The notes under the pieces are model-generated. The model saw nothing but the letters and a program-made list of their open reading frames with translations, had not been told where the DNA came from and did no database searches. Position numbers and translations under genes: made by a program. Positions 7,051 through 15,700 of a stretch of DNA of 64,000 bases are shown here, piece by piece. Origin of the DNA: Bacillota bacterium (GTDB lineage Bacteria > Bacillota > UBA4882 > UBA8346). The stretch lies in contig JAEXDA010000060.1 in NCBI GenBank assembly GCA_023401925.1, positions 1 to 64,000 on the forward strand, in the 5' to 3' direction. Each line of letters starts with the position of its first letter. The stretch's first letter is position 1.

Positions 7051-8169
7051 ATGGTCAAATTATCTTTCAAAGAAAAGTTCGCGTTCCGGTTCATTTTTAA
7101 TGAAAAAAGAGTTTATCACCGCTGGTATGGAAGAATCTTATCTTTCGGAGTCGATTATGGCCGGTTAAAACGAGTGGTGTCAAGAGTGACGAATTGGCTG
7201 GATTGGTGTGGGGAATGGGCTAAAGAAGGCGATGCCTTGTATAAAAAAGCGGAGCTGGCATTGGCAAAAGGCTACCAAACCCAAGCAAAATCCCTGTTCC
7301 ATGAAGCGGTGGGCTGTTATCATGTTGGCCAACATATCTTTTTTATTGACCAAGACCAAAAAGAAACCACGCAACAGAAAGCCAGAAAAAGCTATCAAAT
7401 GGCCATCAGTCTATATCCCGAAAAAGAAAGACCCATCCGCATCGATGTGCCCTTTGGGGGCGCGAAAATCCCCGGATATCTCAGACTTGCCACAGTTCCT
7501 AATCAGCCACTGATTATTTTCATCAACGGTATGGACAATATTAAAGAAGCGGAAGGCCACGCCCAGGCCACAATATACCGGCAAAACGGTTTTAACCATT
7601 TTACATTTGACGGTCCTGGTCAAGGGGAACTATGGAAAAGTATGAAATTTGACGTTAAAGAATACCCCAACGCCGTGTCGGCGATTATCGACTGGTTTGA
7701 AAAAAATCCAATCTATCCTATTGATGTACAGAGAATCGCTTTGGTCGGCTTCAGTCTGGGCGGGTATTTGGCACCGATGTGCGCGGCCCATGACAAACGG
7801 GTAAAATGCGTTGTCGGCAACAGCGGCCTAACCTTCATCGGCGGCCTCGCAGGTCTCAAACGCCTTAATCCAATCTGGCAACGGGGAGTCACCTATATGA
7901 CCGGACGCCGAACTCTGGCGGAAGCAGTGAATCAATTCGATTGGGACATTGAAAACTCTCCCGCTCTGGAAGTGCCTCTCCTATTTTTCCACGCCGGAAA
8001 TGACGAGGTCATGCCAACGCCGAAAGTCCATGCCGAAAAGATGATGAAATGGGCTCGGGGAGAAAAGCTACTTCGCTATTATGAAGATGGCGAACATTGT
8101 ACGCAAAATTATTTGGATGAAGTATTTCCGGAGATCATCGACTGGTTTAGGGAAAAGCTGGCTATGTAG
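7051..8169 (+). CDS. Alpha/beta hydrolase, paralogue of the preceding gene
   Basis: A 372-residue protein with the same architecture as its neighbour: helical cap of about 130 residues, then the hydrolase core. The nucleophile elbow GFSLGG gives Ser235, with Asp318 in HAGNDEVM and His349 in EDGEHC. FDGPGQGELW corresponds to DAPGQGEL in the first copy. The long frame starts at 6901 inside the first hydrolase, but ATG at 7051 is preceded by AAAGGAGG and is the true start. The two proteins are clearly homologous yet diverged, so they may act on related substrates or successive steps. Both lack a signal peptide and should be cytoplasmic. Downstream lies a MITE-like repeat and no clear terminator. 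Confidence 0.85.
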   Translation: MVKLSFKEKFAFRFIFNEKRVYHRWYGRILSFGVDYGRLKRVVSRVTNWLDWCGEWAKEGDALYKKAELALAKGYQTQAKSLFHEAVGCYHVGQHIFFIDQDQKETTQQKARKSYQMAISLYPEKERPIRIDVPFGGAKIPGYLRLATVPNQPLIIFINGMDNIKEAEGHAQATIYRQNGFNHFTFDGPGQGELWKSMKFDVKEYPNAVSAIIDWFEKNPIYPIDVQRIALVGFSLGGYLAPMCAAHDKRVKCVVGNSGLTFIGGLAGLKRLNPIWQRGVTYMTGRRTLAEAVNQFDWDIENSPALEVPLLFFHAGNDEVMPTPKVHAEKMMKWARGEKLLRYYEDGEHCTQNYLDEVFPEIIDWFREKLAM

Positions 8170-8195
8170 GTCCTATTTACCTAGCCCCCGGCGGA

Positions 8196-8322
8196 GGCTG
8201 TCTAAAAAGCAATTTAAAATCAATAAGACATACAATATAAGCTTCATCCAATGAATTATTTTAATATATTGTATGTCTTTATCCTGCGTAGGTTAATTGC
8301 ACGCATTTACTTTAGGACAGCC
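8196..8322 (+). mobile_element. MITE-like element, copy A (127 bp)
   Basis: Ends are GGCTGTCTAAAAAG on the left and, reading inward from the right, GGCTGTCCTAAAGT, an imperfect terminal inverted repeat. The body aligns along most of its length with the reverse complement of 18159-18252, including a shared AGCTTCAT and ATATTGTAT words. Copy A has an extra internal palindrome (AAGACATACAATAT / ATATTGTATGTCTT). It has no coding capacity, so it would depend on a transposase elsewhere. Confidence 0.7.
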
Positions 8323-8449
8323 CGGTATCGGAGTAAAAATTTGGGTCGAAAAGCATTTAAGCTTCCTGACACATCGATTATGCTGCATCGCACACGCCTT
8401 GAACAGCATAAATTCTTAGAGCTAACTTGACCTTGGTGATTGGTTTATT

Positions 8450-10123
8450 CTAAAACAGCCCCACAATCTTCCCGTCTTCCAATATATCAATTCCTTCGGC
8501 AGCCGGGACTTTCGGCAAACCAGGCATGGTCAGGATGCTACCGGCAATGGCCACCACAAATCCTGCGCCGGCTGATACCCGAAGTTCTCTGACGGTCAAC
8601 TCCCAACCTGTTGGTGCGCCTTTGAGCGCCGGATCGTCGGAAAGAGACATCTGGGTCTTGGCAATGCAGACCGGCAATTTATCAAATCCGAGCCGGACGA
8701 AATTCTTCAGGGCCTGTTCCGCTTCTTTCGTAAATTTAACTCCGGATGCGCCGTAGACTTTCCGGGCTATCACGGCGATTTTTTCTTGCAAAGGAAGTTC
8801 CAATTCATAAAGCGGAGCAAAGGAATTAGGTTCCTCCTCCAAGGCTGCCAGGACTTGTTCCACGAGTTGTTCACCGCCGGCGCCGCCCCTGGCTACAACT
8901 TCGGAAACAGCCGCCTTTACTTTCAATTTACGGCAATATTCCTGTAAGAACTGTAATTCACCGTCGCTGTCGGTGGGAAACCGGTTAATCGCCACCACCA
9001 CAGGAAGTCCATAGTTTTCCCGCAAATTGCGAAGGTGTTGTTCCAAATTGGGCAGCCCTTTTTCCAAGGCTGATAGATTCTCCCGGTTTAAATCTTCTTT
9101 TGCCACTCCGCCATGGAATTTCAAAGCCCGTACCGAAGCTACCAAAACCGCCATCGCCGGCTTGACTTCCGCGGTTCGGCTAACGATATCGAAGAATTTC
9201 TCCGCCCCCAGATCGGATGCGAAGCCCCCTTCGGTTACCACATAATCGGCCAATTTTAACGCCATTTTTGTCGCAATAATACTATTATTTCCGTGAGCAA
9301 TATTGGCAAAGGGACCGCCATGGATGAACGCCGGTTGCCCCTCCAATGTTTGCACCAAATTAGGATTTAAGGCATTTTTCAAAAGCAAGGCCATCGCCCC
9401 GACTGCCTTCAGATCCCGCGCCAAAACCGGTTCGCCTTTGATATTATAGGCCACGACGATTTTCCCCAAACGCTCCTTCAAATCAGCCAAACCGCTCGTC
9501 AGGCAGATGATAGCCATAATTTCAGAAGCCACGGTAATATCAAAACCGCTCTCATGAATGACCCCATCTCCTTTACCGCCAAGCCCAATAACGATATTAC
9601 GCAGCTCCCGGTCAGAGATGTCCATCACCCGTCTCCAGACTACCCGTTTGAGATCAATTCCCAATTCATTGCCATGAGCGATATGATTGTCAACCAGCGC
9701 AGCCAATAAATTATGCGCCGTGGTTATCGCATGAATATCCCCGGTAAAGTGCAGGTTGATTTCATCCATCGGCATAACCTGGGAGTAACCCCCACCGGTT
9801 GCTCCACCCTTCACGCCAAATACCGGGCCTAAAGAAGGTTCCCGCAAACAAAGCATCACACTCTTTCCGGCTTTACCCAGCGCCTGCCCCAGTCCGATTG
9901 CGGTACAGGTTTTCCCTTCACCTGCAGGTGTGGGAGTTGTGGCCGTGACATAAATCAACTTCCCGTTTTTCTTCGCTTTTACTTCATCATAAAATTTCAA
10001 ATCGACTTTTGCTTTATATTTTCCGTAAGGTTCAAGGTATTCTTCAGGAATATTGCATGCAGCAGCGACCTTTTGAATGGGAATCATCGGTGATGCTTGG
10101 GCGATTTCGATATCCGATAACAT
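8450..10123 (-). CDS. fhs: Formate--tetrahydrofolate ligase
   Basis: A 557-residue cytoplasmic enzyme joining formate to tetrahydrofolate with ATP, giving 10-formyl-THF for purine and fMet synthesis and, in anaerobes, for reductive or oxidative C1 flow. The length is exactly that of the family. The phosphate-binding loop TPAGEGKT is at 65-72, and GGGYSQVMPMDEINLHFTGD and ERLGKIVVAYN are typical conserved blocks. The annotated start is ATG at 10123 (MLSDIEIAQ) with GGAGG at 10131-10135, not the longer frame from 10156. An extended -10 promoter sits at 10156-10164. No folD or other C1 gene is adjacent, so pathway direction cannot be inferred from context. Confidence 0.97.
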   Translation of the reverse strand: MLSDIEIAQASPMIPIQKVAAACNIPEEYLEPYGKYKAKVDLKFYDEVKAKKNGKLIYVTATTPTPAGEGKTCTAIGLGQALGKAGKSVMLCLREPSLGPVFGVKGGATGGGYSQVMPMDEINLHFTGDIHAITTAHNLLAALVDNHIAHGNELGIDLKRVVWRRVMDISDRELRNIVIGLGGKGDGVIHESGFDITVASEIMAIICLTSGLADLKERLGKIVVAYNIKGEPVLARDLKAVGAMALLLKNALNPNLVQTLEGQPAFIHGGPFANIAHGNNSIIATKMALKLADYVVTEGGFASDLGAEKFFDIVSRTAEVKPAMAVLVASVRALKFHGGVAKEDLNRENLSALEKGLPNLEQHLRNLRENYGLPVVVAINRFPTDSDGELQFLQEYCRKLKVKAAVSEVVARGGAGGEQLVEQVLAALEEEPNSFAPLYELELPLQEKIAVIARKVYGASGVKFTKEAEQALKNFVRLGFDKLPVCIAKTQMSLSDDPALKGAPTGWELTVRELRVSAGAGFVVAIAGSILTMPGLPKVPAAEGIDILEDGKIVGLF

Positions 10124-10155
10124 AAAGGTTCCTCCAAAGATTCTTAATATAATCA

Positions 10156-10164
10156 ATTATAACA
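10156..10164 (-). promoter_or_regulatory. Extended -10 promoter of fhs
   Basis: On the minus strand TGT-TATAAT (TATAAT at 10161-10156) is a consensus extended -10; no good -35 is seen. It would start transcription about 25 bases before the fhs start codon, leaving no room for a riboswitch. Confidence 0.6.
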
Positions 10165-10206
10165 GAGTTAGCATTGCAAAAATAGTATTAGGAAATGTAT
10201 TATCAA

Positions 10207-10250
10207 AGAAAAAAATAAAAAAAGACCCCAAATAAATATCTTATAGGGGA
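10207..10250 (-). terminator. Intrinsic terminator of the PTS operon
   Basis: On the minus strand CCCC-T-ATAA pairs with TTAT-TT-GGGG (10249-10226), followed by TCTTTTTTTATTTTTTT. It lies between the end of the EI gene and the fhs promoter and separates the two units. Confidence 0.6.
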
Positions 10251-10303
10251 AGCTTTTCCATTATTCTTTATATTATGATGTATATCCTGCCAACACTTAC
10301 CCG

Positions 10304-11926
10304 TCACATTTCTCTGATGACTTTTTTAAGTTCCAATACAGCCGAAGGCGTGACTGACAATTCATCGATTCCCATGTCCAAATATAATTTCGTCAATTTT
10401 TTGTCTGCTGCCGATTCACCACAAATTCCCACCCAAATTCCAGCCCTCTTCGCATTCTTCACGGCCATTTCAATCATTCGTAAAACTGCAGTATGACTAG
10501 GATCATATAATCCCGCAACGATACCGTTCATCCGATCAACGGCCAGCGTGTACTGAGTCAAATCATTGGTACCGATGCTAAAAAAATCAACCTCTTTTGC
10601 CAGCTCATCACTGATCATAACCGCCGCCGGCGTCTCAATCATAATACCCACCTCTATATCCGGCGCAAATGGAAGCTTTTCCCTCTTCAAATCGGTCTTT
10701 ACCTGTTCGATCATATTTTGAGCGGTTTTGACTTCATCTATGGAAACAATCATCGGAAACATCATCGACAACTTGCCATGAACCGAGGCTCGTAATAAAG
10801 CCCTGAGCTGAGTATAAAATAACTCTTTCCGATCAAGGCAAATGCGGATCGCACGGTAGCCAAGAGCCGGATTTATTTCTTTCGGAAGATCCAGATAGGG
10901 TACACTTTTATCCGCTCCCAAATCAAGAGTGCGAATAATCACCCGCTTACCCTTCATTTTTTCAAGGACATCCTTATAGGCCTGAAATTGGATTTCTTCG
11001 GTAGGGACAGAATCCCTTTCCATATACAAGAATTCGCTGCGAAACAATCCGATTCCATCGGCATCATTTTTCAGCGCAGTTTCCGCCTCTCCCGGATGAC
11101 CGATATTGGCGTTAACCTCTATTTGAACACCGCCTTTGGTAACGGCTTTCTTCCCGATTAACTGGCATAAGCTCTGGCGGTACTGGGCAAATTCTTCCCG
11201 TTTCTTCTCATACTCTCTTACCAATACATCATCCGGTTCCAACAACACTTCTCCGGTAGATCCGTTTACCAATGCTAACATTCCTTCCTGTAATTCCCCA
11301 AAACCTTCCCCAAGGTTTACGACAGATGGAATCCCTAGCGATCGGGCCAAGATGGCCGAATGGGATGTCCGGGAGCCATCTCTCGTTAAAATGGCCCATA
11401 CATTGGATTTATCGATTTGTATCGTCTCGCTTGGCATCAAATCTATCGAAGCAATAATGAAAGGTTGATTGGCTTCACCAGACCAACTTGGGGTTTTTTT
11501 ATTCAGGCAACGGATCAAACGCGTGGAAATATCGATAATGTCGTTCTTCCGGCTATGCATATATTCATCGTCCATTCGGGCGAATTTCGCGGCTAACTGT
11601 TGTCCCACTTTCCAAACTGCATATTCCGCATTAACCTTTTGCTCACGAATCATCTTTTGAATCGCGCCGAAAAAGTCTTCATCCTCAAGCATCATAATGT
11701 GTATTTGAAAGATCAGGGAATCTTTTTCTCCAATCCGTTGTAAGGACTGCTGATAAATTCCATTCAGTTCGCGAATACTGTTTTCCCTCGCCTCATCCAG
11801 ACGAATAAGTTCTTTTTCGGCATCCATTATAGGCACTTCGGTAATTTCCACAGAATTCCCATGATAAAGCATTATCTGCCCAATGGCGATGCCCTCGGAG
11901 GCGCCAATACCATAAATCCACTTCAT
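10304..11926 (-). CDS. ptsI: Phosphotransferase system enzyme I (PEP-protein phosphotransferase)
   Basis: A 540-residue enzyme I that takes phosphate from PEP and passes it to HPr. The phospho-accepting His189 sits in DGSRTSHSAILAR, and the PEP-binding barrel shows DGIGLFRSEFLY, GYRAIR, IGTNDLTQY and the catalytic GICGESA cysteine. All domains are present and of usual length. ATG at 11926 (MKWIYGIGASEG) starts just after the HPr gene; the longer frame from 11980 would run back into it. It is the last gene of the operon 17847-10304 and is followed by a terminator. Carrying its own EI and HPr suggests a PTS that does not depend on a general pair, or the only pair of the cell. Confidence 0.93.
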   Translation of the reverse strand: MKWIYGIGASEGIAIGQIMLYHGNSVEITEVPIMDAEKELIRLDEARENSIRELNGIYQQSLQRIGEKDSLIFQIHIMMLEDEDFFGAIQKMIREQKVNAEYAVWKVGQQLAAKFARMDDEYMHSRKNDIIDISTRLIRCLNKKTPSWSGEANQPFIIASIDLMPSETIQIDKSNVWAILTRDGSRTSHSAILARSLGIPSVVNLGEGFGELQEGMLALVNGSTGEVLLEPDDVLVREYEKKREEFAQYRQSLCQLIGKKAVTKGGVQIEVNANIGHPGEAETALKNDADGIGLFRSEFLYMERDSVPTEEIQFQAYKDVLEKMKGKRVIIRTLDLGADKSVPYLDLPKEINPALGYRAIRICLDRKELFYTQLRALLRASVHGKLSMMFPMIVSIDEVKTAQNMIEQVKTDLKREKLPFAPDIEVGIMIETPAAVMISDELAKEVDFFSIGTNDLTQYTLAVDRMNGIVAGLYDPSHTAVLRMIEMAVKNAKRAGIWVGICGESAADKKLTKLYLDMGIDELSVTPSAVLELKKVIREM

Positions 11927-11940
11927 TTCCGTCACCCGCT

Positions 11941-12198
11941 TCAAATATTTTCCCGACAAAATGCCTCGAGTCTCGAACAATCGTGTTGCTCGTCCTCTCC
12001 TTCAATGCGGAAGGTAATGTTGTCACTTTGCTTTACACAAAGGCCCATTACGGCAAACAGATGCTTAGCGTCGATGGTTTTATCATTCACCACGATCTGA
12101 ATATCGGAACTGCATCCCTTTGCACATTTTACCAATAACCCAGCCGGCCTTGCGTGTAAACCATCCGGATCCTTAACCGAATGTTGAAATGTTTGCAT
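11941..12198 (-). CDS. ptsH: HPr-like phosphocarrier with His in place of regulatory Ser46
   Basis: An 85-residue HPr that carries phosphate from EI to EIIA. The active site GLHARPAG gives His15 with Arg17, as in all HPr proteins. The second conserved patch, which in Firmicutes normally reads AKSIMGVM with Ser46 as the target of HPr kinase, reads AKHLFAVM here, so position 46 is His. The protein should therefore be a phosphotransfer carrier without the CcpA-dependent catabolite-repression role. Start ATG at 12198. It lies 60 bases after the transketolase C-half and 14 bases before ptsI, so it belongs to the operon. A Crh-like role is excluded because His15 is present. Confidence 0.92.
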   Translation of the reverse strand: MQTFQHSVKDPDGLHARPAGLLVKCAKGCSSDIQIVVNDKTIDAKHLFAVMGLCVKQSDNITFRIEGEDEQHDCSRLEAFCRENI

Positions 12199-12258
12199 AT
12201 TGTTACCTCACTTGATATGCTTTACAAGGGAATAGTCCTTGCGAATATACGAATTTGT

Positions 12259-13191
12259 CTATAAAAGGGATTTTGCGCATGCTGCAACATTTTCTCCACA
12301 AATACCATATTTTTTCTTTAGATCCGCGATAGCCCCCGATTCTGTAAAAACATCCCGCACGCCAATTTGTGCAAATTTGGCACACCCGCCCGCATTCACC
12401 AAAACCTCAGCAATGGCACCGCCTAGGCCGGCCAAAACCGAATGATTTTCTACCGTAATGATACCTCTTACTGTTTTGGCAAGCGTCTGCAAAAAATTTG
12501 TATCCATCGGTTTAAAAGAAGCAACATTTATAAGCTTACATTTCAGCCCGTCCTGTTTTAATTGGCAATATCCATCATAAGCAGCCTTCATTGCACTACC
12601 CTCATAAATGATTGCCAAATCATCCCCATCATCATAATTAACAACCATTTTACCTATTTCCATTGATATATGCGGGATATCCAAAGTTGGAACGGTATCG
12701 CGGGCCACACGGAGGTAAAAAGGTCCATCGTGCTTTATTGCAAGCGCAATGCTATCCCGTAAATCATCAATACTTGCCGGTGTTAGAATTGTAAGACCCG
12801 GGAGGACTCTTGTAAGAGCGAGATCCTCATTGGCATGATGGCTCGCTCCATCCGGACCGTCGTCCAGTCCAGGGTGGGTACCGATGATTTTAATATTTAA
12901 ATGTGAATAGCATGCTTGTCTGAGCTGTGTCCAGGGAGTCCCGGTTGTAAACAACGCAAAACTAACATAAAATGGAACTTTTCCCTCGATGGCGAGACCG
13001 GAAGCCACCGACATAGCGCTTGATTCTGCAATCCCCATTTCTAAAAAACGCTCGGGATATTTTTCGCAAAAGTCCACAGTGCTTGTTGATTTTGCCAAAT
13101 CAGTATCTAAAACGAAAATACGCGGATCATTCCCAAACTCACATAAAATCGGACCAATTTTTTCTCTTAAGCTGATTAGATTGTTAGTCAA
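12259..13191 (-). CDS. Transketolase, C-terminal subunit
   Basis: 310 residues covering the pyrimidine-binding and C-terminal domains of a split transketolase. FVLDTDLAKST, RFLEMGIAESSAMSVASGLA with the catalytic Glu of the cofactor-activating motif, THPGLDDGPDGASHHANEDLA and TVENHSVLAGLGGAIAEVL are conserved blocks. It overlaps the N-terminal subunit gene by 8 bases. Together the pair would move a two-carbon ketol unit between sugar phosphates using thiamine diphosphate. Within a PTS operon that has no other sugar enzyme, it probably acts directly on the imported ketose phosphate. Split transketolases serve general pentose metabolism as well as special substrates (apulose 4-phosphate, 6-deoxy-6-sulfofructose), and sequence reading alone cannot choose. 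Confidence 0.9.
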   Translation of the reverse strand: MTNNLISLREKIGPILCEFGNDPRIFVLDTDLAKSTSTVDFCEKYPERFLEMGIAESSAMSVASGLAIEGKVPFYVSFALFTTGTPWTQLRQACYSHLNIKIIGTHPGLDDGPDGASHHANEDLALTRVLPGLTILTPASIDDLRDSIALAIKHDGPFYLRVARDTVPTLDIPHISMEIGKMVVNYDDGDDLAIIYEGSAMKAAYDGYCQLKQDGLKCKLINVASFKPMDTNFLQTLAKTVRGIITVENHSVLAGLGGAIAEVLVNAGGCAKFAQIGVRDVFTESGAIADLKKKYGICGENVAACAKSLL

Positions 13192-14008
13192 AATGAATTC
13201 CTTCCTTCAAAGATTGAATATCCTTCATCGCAATCCTATATTGTTCATCGGTCAATGGGGAACTGTGCCATTTGGGGTTGTTCTCCATAAATGAAATTCC
13301 TTTTCCCTTTACTGTATTGGCAATGATAGCAATCGGCTTTCCGGTTCCCTTTTTGGCGATCTGCAAAACATTTATGATTTCATCCATATTATGACCGTCA
13401 ATTTCATATACATCCCAGTTAAATGCTTCAAATTTATCCGCCAACGGATTGAGATTCATGACTTCATTGACCGGACCACTGGAAGATAACTTATTATAAT
13501 CAACAATCAGTACCAAATGGTCTAGTTTGAATTGCGGGGCCTCCATAACCCCTTCCCAGATTTGTCCCTCCTGTATTTCTCCGTCTCCTACGATAGCATA
13601 AACACGATGTCCGTCTTGATCCGCCTGTTTGGCGATGGCAATTCCTACTGCAACGGAAAGCCCCTGACCCAGCAGACCCGTTGTGGCATCCGCTTCAGAA
13701 ATGTCTACAATATGTGGATGCCCTTGCAAACGCGAATTAACAGAACGGAAAGTTCCCATTTCTTCGTCTTGAATAATCCCTTTTTCATTTAAAATCGCAT
13801 ACTGGGCCGGAACAGCATGTCCTTTGGAGAGTACCACGCGACTACGCTGTTTTGCCGTGAGATTCACATCCGTTTCATAAATAGCGGTAAGCATATCGAT
13901 AATGGAAAGAGAACCTCCCGGGTGTCCTGCTTTTGCGTCGTAAATCATTTTAATGATCCGTTCTCTGTTTTCCATTGCCAAAAGTGACAATTGCTGATTT
14001 GTTTTCAT
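13184..14008 (-). CDS. Transketolase, N-terminal (thiamine diphosphate-binding) subunit
   Basis: 274 residues corresponding to the first domain of transketolase. AGHPGGSLSIIDML, the catalytic region RVVLSKGHAVPAQYAIL, GLLGQGLSVAVGIA and the cofactor motif GDGEIQEGQIWE ending in DYN are all present. KGKGISFMEN closes the domain as usual. ATG at 14008 follows a good GGAGG (CCTCC at 14013-14017 on the plus strand). It lies about 90 bases after the EIIC gene and 8 bases overlap its partner subunit, so the two are made together. It sits between transporter and phosphocarrier genes, which points to a dedicated catabolic role rather than housekeeping. Confidence 0.9.
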   Translation of the reverse strand: MKTNQQLSLLAMENRERIIKMIYDAKAGHPGGSLSIIDMLTAIYETDVNLTAKQRSRVVLSKGHAVPAQYAILNEKGIIQDEEMGTFRSVNSRLQGHPHIVDISEADATTGLLGQGLSVAVGIAIAKQADQDGHRVYAIVGDGEIQEGQIWEGVMEAPQFKLDHLVLIVDYNKLSSSGPVNEVMNLNPLADKFEAFNWDVYEIDGHNMDEIINVLQIAKKGTGKPIAIIANTVKGKGISFMENNPKWHSSPLTDEQYRIAMKDIQSLKEGIHFD

Positions 14009-14098
14009 AATGCCTCCAAATTTTAAAACAACTTTATTTTATTGTCGCAAAAGCTTACCCGCCTTTGCGACAATAAAAGCAAACATATGTTACAGATC

Positions 14099-15385
14099 TT
14101 AATGGCCTAATCCAAATAATTTTCCAATATTGTAAATCACTAAGCCGACAGCGTTGAAATCAGTTTCCGGAAAAGCCGTACCCGAAAGGCCGACAGATTC
14201 CATAACATGATACATTACAGCCGGACCTACGGCTATCAGAATACCCGTTACGATACTTGAAACAATTGCCCCTTTCCATCCACCCGTCGCATTTCCAAAT
14301 ACAGCGGCGGTACCTCCAATAAAAAAGTACGGGATAGCCACCGGAATAATTACGGTCATGCCAACCGCAGAAAAGAAAAACATACAGGCAAGTCCGGCAA
14401 GGTATGCGCAAATAAATCCAAGCACAGTTGCTGTTGGTGCATAGGGAAATACCACCGGGCAATCCAAGGCCGGTTTGGAATTGGGAATAAATCTCTCCGA
14501 AATCCCGACAAATGCGGGGACAATTTCAGACAAAAACATTCTGACACCGGTAATAATTACGTATAACCCCCCCGTGAATAGCAAAGCCTGCATAAATGGA
14601 TATACCAACCAATGGACTCCGCCGGATAATGCTTCCACACTGCTTCTTCCGGCTGCAATTGCCGCAACATAATAGAATATTCCAATGGATAACGCGACGG
14701 AAACCACATAATCTTTAAATATTGAGAGCCATCCCGGCAATTTCAGGTTTTCCGTGCTCTGTTCCGGTTTTCCAATTTTGCTTCCAATCCATCCGGATAG
14801 GGCGTAAGCAATCGTACAATAATGGCCTATTGCGATTTCATCATTCCCCGTTACTTTCCTCATATAAGGTTGCGCCAACGCCGGGAACAAGGCCGCTCCA
14901 AATCCAAGAACTATCATACCCGCAATGATAGTAGCCACATCGCTAAAGCCCAGTGACTTAAACAAAATTGTAAGCATTGCGGCAAGAAACAGATTATGTT
15001 GACCGGTTAAAAAGATATACTTAAACTTCGTAAGCTTTGCAATTACAAGGTTTAATGCAAAACCGCATACCATCACTAACGCAATAACCATCGGAAACTT
15101 CGTCTGTGCCTGACCCGTTATCGCTTCTGCCAAAGGAAGAACCCCTTGTACGTGAAATCCCTTGGTAAACAAAGTCTGAAAAGATGATAGCGCACCAACC
15201 GCTGCGGAAGCGCCGATTCCAAAAATTAAAAACCCTACAATAGTCTTAACAGTACCCGTAATAATTTGAAACGATTTCTTCTTTTGCAATATTAATCCGA
15301 TGCATGCCATTAAACCTACTAAAATGGATGCTTGTGAAAGAAGGTTAAAAACAATAAAATGCAATATCGACATGATAATAGACAT
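14099..15385 (-). CDS. PTS EIIC permease, ascorbate (UlaA/SgaT) family
   Basis: A 428-residue polytopic membrane protein with about ten hydrophobic segments. QASILVGLMACIGLILQKKK near the N-terminus, GQHNLFLAAMLTILFK and the SGWIGSKIGKPEQSTENLKLPGW region are characteristic of the UlaA family. It moves and presents the sugar to EIIB for phosphorylation. ATG at 15385 has GGGAGG upstream. It follows the EIIB gene closely. UlaA relatives transport ascorbate and other substrates, and the lack of ascorbate catabolic genes (UlaD/E/F/G types) argues against ascorbate here. Confidence 0.9.
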   Translation of the reverse strand: MSIIMSILHFIVFNLLSQASILVGLMACIGLILQKKKSFQIITGTVKTIVGFLIFGIGASAAVGALSSFQTLFTKGFHVQGVLPLAEAITGQAQTKFPMVIALVMVCGFALNLVIAKLTKFKYIFLTGQHNLFLAAMLTILFKSLGFSDVATIIAGMIVLGFGAALFPALAQPYMRKVTGNDEIAIGHYCTIAYALSGWIGSKIGKPEQSTENLKLPGWLSIFKDYVVSVALSIGIFYYVAAIAAGRSSVEALSGGVHWLVYPFMQALLFTGGLYVIITGVRMFLSEIVPAFVGISERFIPNSKPALDCPVVFPYAPTATVLGFICAYLAGLACMFFFSAVGMTVIIPVAIPYFFIGGTAAVFGNATGGWKGAIVSSIVTGILIAVGPAVMYHVMESVGLSGTAFPETDFNAVGLVIYNIGKLFGLGH

Positions 15386-15415
15386 CCTTACTTCCTCCCA
15401 ATTTAAAATTACTTT

Positions 15416-15700
15416 TTAATTTTCCCCGCATGTTTCAAAAAATTTTCTTAATTCCTGTTCCATATATTTGGTATCCATAATATCTTTGATTCCGATTACA
15501 TACGCCTCCTTATCTTTAAATTCATCAACTAAATCATTCATTGCAATGACAACATCGGGATGATGCATTCCAACTCCGCTCAAAACATCATGTTCCAATT
15601 CCAAAGGGAATTGGTTCTTTTCAATGACATTGTTTAGTTTGATACAAAGCATCATTGAACTGCCCATCCCCGTCCTGCAAACAACCAGCCCCTTTTTCAT
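15416..15700 (-). CDS. PTS EIIB component (UlaB/galactitol-like fold)
   Basis: A 94-residue EIIB. The phosphorylated Cys8 lies in VVCRTGMGSSMM, the P-loop typical of lactose/ascorbate/galactitol-type EIIB. It accepts phosphate from EIIA and passes it to the sugar bound to EIIC. The ATG at 15700 overlaps the stop of the regulator gene by four bases (ATGA), so it is translationally coupled to it. The EIIC gene starts 30 bases downstream. No free EIIA gene is present in the operon; the only EIIA sequence is the C-terminal domain of the upstream regulator. Confidence 0.9.
   Translation of the reverse strand: MKKGLVVCRTGMGSSMMLCIKLNNVIEKNQFPLELEHDVLSGVGMHHPDVVIAMNDLVDEFKDKEAYVIGIKDIMDTKYMEQELRKFFETCGEN

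Noticed and set aside
14099..15700. Ascorbate utilisation operon
   Set aside because: EIIB and EIIC are of the ascorbate family, but none of the ascorbate-phosphate catabolic enzymes is present; a transketolase is found instead.
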